A DNA stretch of 64,000 nt, taken from positions 124,001 through 188,000 of the forward strand of contig NZ_JAKKFH010000009.1 of the NCBI RefSeq assembly GCF_022230925.1. The letters run 5' to 3'. The stretch comes from Micromonospora alfalfae. GTDB lineage: Bacteria; Actinomycetota; Actinomycetes; Mycobacteriales; Micromonosporaceae. The notes under the pieces are model-generated. The model was not told the origin of the DNA and searched no databases. It worked only from the letters and a program-made list of their open reading frames with translations. The first letter of the stretch is position 1, and each line of letters begins with the position of its first letter. A program made the position numbers and the translations under genes. Of this stretch, positions 52,459 to 59,221 are shown piece after piece.

Positions 52459-52913
52459 GGGGTCGCGACCAGCCGAGCGACGTACTCGCCCAGCCGGGGC
52501 ATGTAGTGGTCCCAACCGTTCTCGTGGTCGCGGTACTGCTCTTCCAGGGCAGCGACCTCCCAACCCAGCTCGCGGAACCCGGTCTCGGTCATCCGGATCA
52601 GCGTTCCCGCGCCGCTGGGCACCAGGTCGAAGGTGACGAACAGTGCCTGCCCGCTCCGGTCCGGCTCGGTGAAGCACCACCGGAAGGAGAACCGCTTCGG
52701 CGGGTCGACCTCGACGACGGCGAGCGCCACGGTCTTCGTCTCGCCGGTGTCGGCGTCGCGCCAGACCAGCTCGCCGGGCGCGCCGGCGACGGACTCGAAC
52801 CGCGCGTCATCGGGCCACCACTCCCGCATGTGCTCGGGTTGGCTGACCACCTCGAAGACGACCTCGGGGGACGCGTTGACGTGGATGTCGCGTTCGATAG
52901 TTCCCTGTTCCAT
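52455..52913 (-). CDS. SRPBCC (AHSA1-like) protein, first gene of the operon
   Basis: A 152-residue START-like protein. Conserved points are IHVNASPEVVFEVVSQPEHM, REWWPDDARFE and VDPPKRFSFRWCFTEPD, then GGxGTLIRMTETGF-type end. The ATG at 52913 is preferred to a frame start six codons upstream. Promoter and operators are upstream at 52928-52989. Confidence 0.88.
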   Translation of the reverse strand: MEQGTIERDIHVNASPEVVFEVVSQPEHMREWWPDDARFESVAGAPGELVWRDADTGETKTVALAVVEVDPPKRFSFRWCFTEPDRSGQALFVTFDLVPSGAGTLIRMTETGFRELGWEVAALEEQYRDHENGWDHYMPRLGEYVARLVATP

Positions 52914-52927
52914 GCCCACAACCTTTC

Positions 52928-52989
52928 GCAACCTTTGGTTGCACTGAACCTACGACAGCCCGCACCCATCGCGCAACCTTTCGTTGCGC
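52928..52989. promoter_or_regulatory. Two palindromic operators of the second ArsR operon
   Basis: Operator 1 is GCAACC-TTT-GGTTGC (52928-52942), operator 2 is GCGCAAC-CTTTC-GTTGCGC (52971-52989), both perfect. On the minus strand, TTGCGC (52976-52971) and TAGGTT (52952-52947), 18 bp apart, could be -35 and -10, so operator 2 overlaps the -35. The architecture recalls the ArsR operator at 31179. Confidence 0.75.
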
Positions 52990-53027
52990 GTCGTGGTTTG
53001 GTCGTACCCCTGATGCAGGATCGGCGC

Positions 53028-53402
53028 ATGTCTGAGTCATCGCCGCACCGCCACCACACCATCGACTACGTCGAGCTCACGGTGACCGACCTCGCCGTGT
53101 CCAAGCGGTTCTACGCCGACGCGTTCGGTTGGCAGTTCAACGACTACGGGCCGGAGTACGCCGGCATCCGCAACCCACACGGCGACGCCGCGCCCGAGGT
53201 CGGCGGTCTCCGTCTGGACACCGAGGTTCGGGCGGGCGGCCCGCTGGTGCTGCTCTACTCAAGCGACCTGGACCGGTCCGTGCAGGCCGTCAAGGAGGCC
53301 GGTGGCCAGGTGGTGAACGGGCCGTACGAGTTCCCCGGTGGCCGGCGGTTCCACTTCACCGACCCCAGCGGCAACGAACTGGGCGCCTGGGCCGAGCAGT
53401 AG
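53028..53402 (+). CDS. VOC/glyoxalase-like protein
   Basis: A 124-residue protein with DYVELTVTDLAVSKRFYADA, FGWQFNDYGPEYAG and VKEAGGQVVNGPYEFPGG, then RFHFTDPSGNELGAWAEQ. Glu in VELTV and Glu in GNELGAW occupy VOC ligand positions. It is divergent from the ArsR-SRPBCC operon, so the same operators may control it. The ATG at 53028 is used; an ATG five codons upstream is possible. Confidence 0.8.
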   Translation: MSESSPHRHHTIDYVELTVTDLAVSKRFYADAFGWQFNDYGPEYAGIRNPHGDAAPEVGGLRLDTEVRAGGPLVLLYSSDLDRSVQAVKEAGGQVVNGPYEFPGGRRFHFTDPSGNELGAWAEQ

Positions 53403-53419
53403 GCCGGCAGACTGTCGCC

Positions 53420-54226
53420 ATGCCCGGAAGCGGACTCGACGGCGAGGGATGGATTGCGCGTGAGGGTGCCCTGAGCCGGGTCCCGGTCGCGTTCGCCGGT
53501 GTTGTCGACGCGGCACGCGCTCGGATAGCCGAGTCGTTCGACTGTCGTCGGCTGCACAGCGCCTACATCTACGGCAGCATTCCGCGTGGCACCGCCATCC
53601 CCGGTCTCTCCGATCTCGACCTGCTCCTCGCCCTGCACGGCGAACCAACCGAGGCCGACCGGGCGGCTGCCACCAGGATCGAGCAGGACCTCGACCGGTC
53701 CTTTACGCAGATCGACGGCGTGGGCATCCTGCTGTTCAGTGCACGTACGCTGCTCAGCGAGCTTGAGCGGCACGACCTCGGCTTCTTCGTCGCCTGCCTG
53801 TGCACTCCCCTGCTGGGCGACGACCTCGCCGACCAGCTTCCCCGTTATCGGCCCACTCCCCTGCTCGCCCGCGAGACGAACGGCGACCTGTCGCTTGCCC
53901 TTCGGGGCTGGCGCCGCCAGGCAGCCGAAGCGACCACCGACCAGCAACGCAAGGCCCTCAGCCGGCTCGTCGCTCGGCGCATCGTCAGGACGGGGTTCAC
54001 GCTGGTCATGCCGCGGTGGGGAGGCTGGACGAGCGACCTCACCCAGTCCGCCGAGGCGTTCGGGCTCCACTATCCGGAACGCGCGGAGCAGATGCGTAGA
54101 GCTGCCGTCATCGGCCGGACGCCCTCGCCGGTTCCGGGTGTGCTCCGCGAACTCATCGACGACCTTGGACCCTGGCTCGCCGTGGAGTACGCAGTCGTCC
54201 ACGGCGAGAAGGCCGTCCGTCACTGA
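53420..54226 (+). CDS. Nucleotidyltransferase-domain protein
   Basis: A 268-residue protein of the polymerase-beta-like nucleotidyltransferase fold. The core motif is YGSIPRGTAIPGLSDLDLLL with the expected Gly-Ser and the two Asp residues (Asp65, Asp67). The remainder is helical, resembling aminoglycoside-type or HEPN-linked nucleotidyltransferases. No antitoxin gene is adjacent. The last 74 nt overlap the convergent HflX-like gene. Confidence 0.8.
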   Translation: MPGSGLDGEGWIAREGALSRVPVAFAGVVDAARARIAESFDCRRLHSAYIYGSIPRGTAIPGLSDLDLLLALHGEPTEADRAAATRIEQDLDRSFTQIDGVGILLFSARTLLSELERHDLGFFVACLCTPLLGDDLADQLPRYRPTPLLARETNGDLSLALRGWRRQAAEATTDQQRKALSRLVARRIVRTGFTLVMPRWGGWTSDLTQSAEAFGLHYPERAEQMRRAAVIGRTPSPVPGVLRELIDDLGPWLAVEYAVVHGEKAVRH

Positions 54227-54608
54227 CCTGTCGGAGGTCCTCGCCAGTCAGGACGGGACAGCCGAACATGTCACCGAGGACGGCCCGCTGGTGGTCGGTC
54301 AAGGGGTTCGCGAAGACCGCGACGCCGACCCCGCGCTGCCGGCAGGCATCGGCGACTTCGCGTGCCCTACCGGGGCTGAGCAACGTTCGCCGCGAGAACG
54401 GGTCGCCCATCTTGTCCGCTCCGCCGGAAGAGACTCCCCGCCGCTGCACGTGCCGGCTCACGACCTGGCCACCGTGGGCTGCCACCACACTGGCCAGCAG
54501 ATTGAGCTTGCTGTCGAACTCCTTGTCCTTCGCCGAGAACAGGCCCACCAGCGCCACCTCGACGCCTGCCAGTGCAGCCTTCAACGCCCCCGGGCGATGC
54601 CGGTTCAC
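54153..54608 (-). CDS. HflX N-terminal domain-only protein
   Basis: A 151-residue protein whose main part matches the N-terminal domain of HflX GTPases: LNLLASVVAAHGGQVVSRHV, QRRGVSSGGADKMGDPFSRR, TLLSPGRAREVADACRQRGV and NPLTDHQRAVLGDMFGCPVL. It ends shortly after the TGEDL position, with a basic tail, and the G domain is missing. The final 74 nt lie inside the convergent nucleotidyltransferase gene. It might be a real single-domain relative or a 3'-truncated gene. The GTG at 54608 is 14 nt after the methyltransferase stop. Confidence 0.6.
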   Translation of the reverse strand: MNRHRPGALKAALAGVEVALVGLFSAKDKEFDSKLNLLASVVAAHGGQVVSRHVQRRGVSSGGADKMGDPFSRRTLLSPGRAREVADACRQRGVGVAVFANPLTDHQRAVLGDMFGCPVLTGEDLRQVSDGRPSRRGRLRTPRRARVQGRR

Positions 54609-54622
54609 CGGGTCGCCGACCG

Positions 54623-55393
54623 TCAGCTCCGGCGGGCGCGCAGCACGCCGGTCAGCATCGGCAGCGTGAACTCGCCGTGGGCGGTTTCGGATCGGCTGCC
54701 GAGGAAGGAGCGGATCCGGCCGAGGGTGGCCTCTCGCTCCTCGTCCGGCATGACCAGCATCCCGGCCCGCGTCGCGAGCGTCGCGACGAGCGAGTCGGCG
54801 GTACGGCGCTGCCCGTGCGGGAACTCGACCTGCTCCGCGGACCCGAACCGGGCGGTCAGGCCGGTGCTCGGAACGAGCATGCCCGCCGTCGCGGCGCGCC
54901 AACTGCTCAACGTGTCACGTGGGCCGATGGCCGCACTCCCGCTGACCCGTTCGAGCCCGGCAACCCAGTCGATCCGGTCGTCCATGATGTTCCACAGACC
55001 GGCCAGGATGCCGCCGGGGGCGAGGACCCTGGCGATTTCCGCCCCGGCCACGGCCATGTCGAACCAGTGCAGGGCGTTGCCGGCGAGCACGGCATCGACG
55101 GAGGCGTCCGGCAACGGGATGGCCTCGGCGCTACCCGGCAGGGCATTGACGCCCGGCTGCGTACGGCGCAGCTCGGCAAGCATGGCCGGGTCGGGTTCTA
55201 CGGCCACGACGTCCGCGCCCACCGCCGCCAGCGTCGCCGACAGCTTGCCGGTGCCGGCACCCAGGTCGAGCACGCGCAGGCCAGGGGCGGGCTCCAGCGC
55301 CCACCGCACTGCGGCCTGCGCGTAGTCCGGGCGGTGCTGGGCGTACGCGGTCGCCGCCGCGCCAAACGACGATCGGAGCATCTGTTCCGTCAT
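54623..55393 (-). CDS. Class I SAM-dependent methyltransferase
   Basis: A 256-residue methyltransferase. Motif I is VLDLGAGTGKLSATLAAVG, followed by VVAVEPDPAML, PLPDASVDAVLAGNALHWFD and LAPGGILAGLWN. The pattern AYAQHRPDYAQAAVRWALEP is typical of UbiE/COQ5-like small-molecule methyltransferases. TACGTT lies 6 nt before the ATG, implying a possible leaderless transcript. Confidence 0.88.
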   Translation of the reverse strand: MTEQMLRSSFGAAATAYAQHRPDYAQAAVRWALEPAPGLRVLDLGAGTGKLSATLAAVGADVVAVEPDPAMLAELRRTQPGVNALPGSAEAIPLPDASVDAVLAGNALHWFDMAVAGAEIARVLAPGGILAGLWNIMDDRIDWVAGLERVSGSAAIGPRDTLSSWRAATAGMLVPSTGLTARFGSAEQVEFPHGQRRTADSLVATLATRAGMLVMPDEEREATLGRIRSFLGSRSETAHGEFTLPMLTGVLRARRS

Positions 55394-55433
55394 CCGGTCA
55401 ACGTACCGCCGCTTGTCGACATCGACTGCGACC

Positions 55434-55997
55434 ATGGCCACCGTGCAGATCCTGCGGAGCTGGTGGCGTGCCCGCTACCCCCTCTACACACTCGGCCTCG
55501 TGGTCGGGCTGGTCATGATGTGGCTTCCGTTCAAGACCTTTGAGGACAACGACGCCTGGGCAAGTCGACTGCGGGTCGACGGTGTGCCAGAGCAGGCAGT
55601 CGTCGATGAGCTAGTGCACAAGCGGCGGAACACGATGCACCTGCGCTACGAATTCGCCGGCGCTCAGCGTCAGGCCGAAGTCGGCTGTTGGGAGGTCTGC
55701 CTGCCGGCCGGCAGTGCGGTGCGAATCTGGGTCAACCCCAACGATCCGGAGGATTTCGTCACCGATTTCGGCATCCTCAGCGGGCACCGGGGCCGGCTGC
55801 AAGGGGTGGTCGGAGCGGCAGGCCTGGTTCTGTCCGGGTGGATGGCGCTGGCCGTCCTCGCCCGCGGCTACGAGACACGACGCGACCGCCGGCGGCAGGA
55901 CTGGCAGCGGCAGCAGCGGGACCAACGCCGACGACAGCTCACGAACGCCAGGGCCGGAACGAAACGCAAGCCGAGCCGCCACCACGGCCAGCAGTAG
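55434..55997 (+). CDS. DUF3592-like membrane protein
   Basis: A 187-residue protein with two hydrophobic segments (LYTLGLVVGLVMMWLPF and GVVGAAGLVLSGWMALAVLA) flanking an extracytoplasmic beta domain (RYEFAGAQRQAEVGCWEVCL, RIWVNPNDPEDFV). The C-terminus is very basic (RRDRRRQDWQRQQRDQRRRQ). The DUF3592 family is widespread without a known role. Confidence 0.7.
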   Translation: MATVQILRSWWRARYPLYTLGLVVGLVMMWLPFKTFEDNDAWASRLRVDGVPEQAVVDELVHKRRNTMHLRYEFAGAQRQAEVGCWEVCLPAGSAVRIWVNPNDPEDFVTDFGILSGHRGRLQGVVGAAGLVLSGWMALAVLARGYETRRDRRRQDWQRQQRDQRRRQLTNARAGTKRKPSRHHGQQ

Positions 55998-56241
55998 GAG
56001 CGCCGCGAGTGCCTCAGGCAGGCCCGGACCGGAGCGAACACAGGTCGAGCCCGGCGGCACCGCTGACTCGCCGAAACCGGTTCGCCACGCAAAGGCGATA
56101 ATCACTGCGCCCATTTACCTGGATCTACGAGTCGCGCCCCTGGTCAAGCCACGTTTATCTATCCGTTACCAACACCGGACTTCACGGCATTGGCGGTAGC
56201 TATACGGTCCAAACCAAAGCACCTGGAGATATGGAGGAATT

Positions 56242-56643
56242 ATGAGGAAAGCAACGTCGAGGAAACTCGCAGCGGCGGGTGGCGCACTCACGCTCGCATT
56301 TGCCGGCATTCTTCCGATCGCCGCACCGGCATCTGCGGCGGCCCAGCCCGTCCCGGCCGCCATGATGGACGAGCTGGGCGCTGTGCCGGCGGAAGTCGGA
56401 ACACTGGCCTCCTGCTCGGACTGGACGCCGCACATCAGGCGGGTCATCGTCGGCAGCGCCGCGGTGCACACCAGCTATTCGGGGTCGTCTACGGTGATAG
56501 CCCACTGGAAGTCGAAGACGCTTTTCCGTATCGACAAGCGTTGCGTGAACGATGCCGGAAACCTGTGGTGGCACTCGGACTGCTGCACTGGCGTAAAGGG
56601 CTGGATCTGGAACGACTATACGGAGTTCGCCCACTACAACTGA
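56242..56643 (+). CDS. Secreted small protein
   Basis: A 133-residue exported protein. The signal peptide is KATSRKLAAAGGALTLAFAG with PIAAPASAAA for cleavage; the mature part has four or five cysteines (LASCSDW, DKRCVNDAG, SDCCTG) and aromatic stretches (NLWWHSDCCTGVKGWIWNDY). ggagga precedes the ATG. Codon use is less GC-rich than in neighbours, as in laterally acquired genes. A small SH3-like fold is possible. Confidence 0.75.
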   Translation: MRKATSRKLAAAGGALTLAFAGILPIAAPASAAAQPVPAAMMDELGAVPAEVGTLASCSDWTPHIRRVIVGSAAVHTSYSGSSTVIAHWKSKTLFRIDKRCVNDAGNLWWHSDCCTGVKGWIWNDYTEFAHYN

Positions 56644-57112
56644 AAGCCTGCTCCGCGTCATCGCGGACCTCACTCAGGCAATAGGGAACACTCCCCCAGC
56701 GACTAGCCACACACGTCGTTGGTGAAGGGGCCAGGGCGACAGGGTGTGGCGTCCTACCGGACACCCGACCTCGTCACCCTGACCCCTTGGGTGTCGGCCC
56801 GGCAGGTGACGACGATGGCCACGTGCAGCGGTACGGGATCGTGCCGGAGGCCCGTTCCCTCCACCCGACCCGACGGCGAACAGGTTGGCTCAGACGTTGA
56901 AGCGGAACGTCTGGCCGCAACTCCGCTACCTGCGGCTTCCCTCCGCCCCCCCTCCTGGCCTGGGTTTACTGCCGTTGGTCACGTTGGCTCGCGTTGAGGG
57001 CTTGCGGATATCCGGCGGACTTTCTGCGGACCGATGCCCGGAAAGCATTGCCTCTTATGCGTTTGGCGCATAGACTCAACGTATTCAACAAGGACGGGTG
57101 AGGGAGACGGGC
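56644..57112. other. Non-coding gap at the left edge of the phage-like element
   Basis: No convincing gene was found. At 57056-57072 there is a TATGCG-TTTGG-CGCATA palindrome upstream of the small zinc-ribbon gene. A minus-strand fragment at 56890-56919 reads like the end of a phage-type gene (GQTFRFNV then stop) but is closed by a stop codon just upstream. No tRNA or obvious att direct repeat was recognised. Confidence 0.5.
57056..57072. promoter_or_regulatory. Palindrome TATGCG-TTTGG-CGCATA upstream of small gene
   Basis: Perfect 6-bp arms separated by 5 bp, 41 bp before the ATG at 57113. This looks like a repressor site of the small-element XRE type; a matching regulator is not in view. 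Confidence 0.5.
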
Positions 57113-57283
57113 ATGACGGAGCGGGCGATCGGCGAGCGGGCCCCCGAGGGCTGCGAGGCCTGCGGGGGGCAGGACGCCGAGGTCCGGCTCCACCCGAACG
57201 GCGGCAAGTACGAGGCGTGCCTCGACTGCCACCAGGACGAGGTCGAGCTGGCCGCGATCGACACCCTCGCCCGCGCCGCCTGA
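57113..57283 (+). CDS. Small zinc-ribbon-like protein
   Basis: A 56-residue protein with two CxxC pairs (GCEACGG and ACLDCHQ) about 18 residues apart, as in a zinc ribbon. ggga precedes the ATG with good spacing. It is the first gene of the plus-strand set of the element. It may be regulatory or a structural Zn protein; no name is justified. Confidence 0.6.
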   Translation: MTERAIGERAPEGCEACGGQDAEVRLHPNGGKYEACLDCHQDEVELAAIDTLARAA

Positions 57284-57325
57284 TCGCAAGGGCCGGGCGA
57301 CCGGCTCAACCCACAACACCAAAGC

Positions 57326-57363
57326 GGGCCCGGTAGGAGCGCCAACTCCTGTGATCCGGGCCC
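57326..57363. terminator. Stem-loop before the CPxxC gene
   Basis: GGGCCCGG-t-AGGAG (57326-57339), loop cgccaa, CTCCT-gtgat-CCGGGCCC (57346-57363). It is 24 bp before the GTG at 57388. It could be a terminator for the zinc-ribbon gene or a leader hairpin. Confidence 0.6.
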
Positions 57364-57387
57364 TTGATCGCCCCAGGAGGCGACCCA

Positions 57388-58014
57388 GTGAAGATTCTTG
57401 CATCCGCCAGCGTCCCGTCGGAGAACCGGCTTAACGACGCCGACACGACCAACCTGACGGCGATCCAGCGGCCGGCGGACATCCGCTTCCCGATGAACGC
57501 GCCGTACACCGGCGCCGCCGACGATCTGGCGCTCGTCCAGGAGGCGATCCGCGCCAACCCCGCCGCTGTGCACGAGTTGGCCGAGGCCATCCGCCGCGAG
57601 GACGGCGAGACCTTCAAGAACGGCTACGTCGAGGGCTACGCCGACGGTCTCCAGCGGGCCCTGGCCGCCCGCCCGGCCGACTGCCCGCCGTTCTGCACCG
57701 AGGACCACCGAGGCCAGATCACCGAGCACGACGGCTTCTCGATCGGCCTGTGCCACGAGGTTGTGGTCACGGACCTGACCGCCGACGAGCCGTCCTCGAC
57801 GACCGGAACGGCCACCGCTCGCGTGCTGGTGGAGTCGACCACCGAGCGCGGCGAGGTCACCACCCCTACCCGCGTGGTGCTCACGCTCGTCGAGGGCGAC
57901 ACCGGCCACTACGCGGGCGGCGACGGCGTTCAGGGGTGGTCCGGCACGCCGGCCGAGGTCGAGCAGCTGGCGCACGCGCTGCTGTCCGCCGCTCGCATCG
58001 CTCGGCACGCCTGA
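57388..58014 (+). CDS. CPxxC protein of a mobile element (DUF6907-like)
   Basis: A 208-residue protein. After a helical N-terminal half (ADDLALVQEAIRANPAAVHE) comes a Cys/His segment, ADCPPFCTEDHRGQ, and then beta strands ending VEQLAHALLSAARIA. The CPxxC plus downstream His pattern recurs in the genes at 58405 and 58883. I associate it with the DUF6907-type family of actinobacterial mobile elements, without knowing its biochemistry. The GTG follows aggagg. Confidence 0.65.
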   Translation: MKILASASVPSENRLNDADTTNLTAIQRPADIRFPMNAPYTGAADDLALVQEAIRANPAAVHELAEAIRREDGETFKNGYVEGYADGLQRALAARPADCPPFCTEDHRGQITEHDGFSIGLCHEVVVTDLTADEPSSTTGTATARVLVESTTERGEVTTPTRVVLTLVEGDTGHYAGGDGVQGWSGTPAEVEQLAHALLSAARIARHA

Positions 58015-58256
58015 TGGCTCCGGTCCTGCTCAAGCAGACGCTGCGGGCCGGTCAGGCGTACGTGGTCCGCGACGTCGACTACCCCGAGCGGGGTGCGCTC
58101 GCCGCTGCGGTGAACGGCCCGGACGGGTGGCAGGTTGCCAGCGCCAACCGGGTCGTAGGTGACCGCCTGGACCAGCGCAGGGCCATCGCTCTGATGATGC
58201 GTACCGCGATCTTCGCCGCCGGCCGGGCCACCGGTCCACTGCTCCCCGCCGGCTAG
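58014..58256 (+). CDS. Small hypothetical protein of the element
   Basis: An 80-residue protein with an ATG that overlaps the previous stop (TGATG). It has a beta N-terminus (QTLRAGQAYVVRDVDYPERG) and an Ala-rich helix (QRRAIALMMRTAIFAAGRAT). No recognised family. Coupling suggests a functional tie with the preceding CPxxC protein. Confidence 0.6.
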   Translation: MAPVLLKQTLRAGQAYVVRDVDYPERGALAAAVNGPDGWQVASANRVVGDRLDQRRAIALMMRTAIFAAGRATGPLLPAG

Positions 58257-58404
58257 ACCACGTAAGGGCCGTACCACGTGGACCGCGCTTACCTGTACCG
58301 CGTGGTACGGCCCAACCCCTGGACCAATTCCCGGACCAGTGGTCCACACCCTGACCTGCTGGTCCATCCCGGTCCATTGGACCACTGACCGCCGGAGGTG
58401 CGGT
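58257..58404. repeat. Non-coding repeat block: GTACCACG inverted repeat and GGWCC cluster
   Basis: A 13-bp perfect inverted repeat GGGCCGTACCACG/CGTGGTACGGCCC brackets the first half. The second half (58321-58383) holds six GGACC/GGTCC words in both orientations, mostly inside (T/C)GG(A/T)CCA, two as close palindromic pairs. It separates two gene pairs of the element. Confidence 0.75.
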
Positions 58405-58866
58405 ATGTACCAGACCACCGAAGAACCCGCGTACTACGTCGTCGCCAAGCCCGCCACCGTGGTACGGCGCGGCGGTACGGACTACGTCGACATCGAGCAC
58501 GCCGCGATGGGCGCGCACGTCCCGTCCAACCCCCTGCCCCGGCAGGCGTGGACCGAGCTGCCCTGCCCGGCCTGGTGCGAAGAGACCCACGACGGCGTCC
58601 ACAAGGCCGAGCTGGAGTACCACGTTCAGGAGCGTTGGCACTCCGTCTGCCTGGCCATGGGCAAGGACGTGTGCATCGAGCTGACCCGTGTCGACACCCC
58701 TGCCGGCGAGGCCGGCGACGAGCGGATCCACGTCGGGGCGGACCGGGAGATGTTGCCGGCCGACGCGCTGCTCCTGGCGCAGTTGCTCCCGCTGGCCGTG
58801 GACGTCATCACCGGTCAGATGACCGTGACCCAGTTCCGGGCCACCACCGGCGCCGACCACCACTAG
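58405..58866 (+). CDS. CPxxC protein of a mobile element, second paralogue
   Basis: A 153-residue protein. The conserved segment is LPCPAWCEETHDGVH; downstream beta strands end in MTVTQFRATTG. It shares the CPxWC...H build with the neighbours. ggagg 6 nt upstream of the ATG. Role unknown. Confidence 0.65.
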   Translation: MYQTTEEPAYYVVAKPATVVRRGGTDYVDIEHAAMGAHVPSNPLPRQAWTELPCPAWCEETHDGVHKAELEYHVQERWHSVCLAMGKDVCIELTRVDTPAGEAGDERIHVGADREMLPADALLLAQLLPLAVDVITGQMTVTQFRATTGADHH

Positions 58867-58882
58867 CCGCGAGGAGATCGAC

Positions 58883-59221
58883 ATGGACAAGCTCATCCTG
58901 CCCCGGCCGGACATCTGCCCGGACTGGTGCGACGAGCACTACACCGGCCAGTGCGGCACCCGCAATCACGTCGGCGAGGCCAACCGGTACGTACTCGGCC
59001 AGGCGCAGTCCGGCGCGCCACTGTCGGTCGCGGTGTGGCCCGAGGTGCGTATCAGCGCATCCGGTCACGTCTCCGCCGTCGGCATCCTGGACATCGCCTC
59101 CGAAGTCCACGACGCGCGCGGGCAGATGGCCGAGGTCGAGCTGACCCGCGACCACCTCCGCGACCTGGCCGCGCACCTGCTCGACGTGGCCGCACAGCTC
59201 GACGCCGTTCTGCAGGGCTGA
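58883..59221 (+). CDS. CPxxC protein of a mobile element, third paralogue
   Basis: A 112-residue protein, the shortest of three. It has RPDICPDWCDEHYTGQCG near the start and a beta-rich remainder with DHLRDLAAHLLDVAAQLDAV as the final helix. It closes the plus-strand gene set, and transcription then faces the word-block region. Confidence 0.65.
   Translation: MDKLILPRPDICPDWCDEHYTGQCGTRNHVGEANRYVLGQAQSGAPLSVAVWPEVRISASGHVSAVGILDIASEVHDARGQMAEVELTRDHLRDLAAHLLDVAAQLDAVLQG

Noticed and set aside
56890..56919. Minus-strand fragment GQTFRFNV plus stop
   Set aside because: A stop codon lies 12 bases upstream in frame, so it is too short to call more than a possible remnant.
56644..57112. tRNA or att site for element integration
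   Set aside because: No cloverleaf or clear direct repeat was found by eye; the right end of the element is outside the window.
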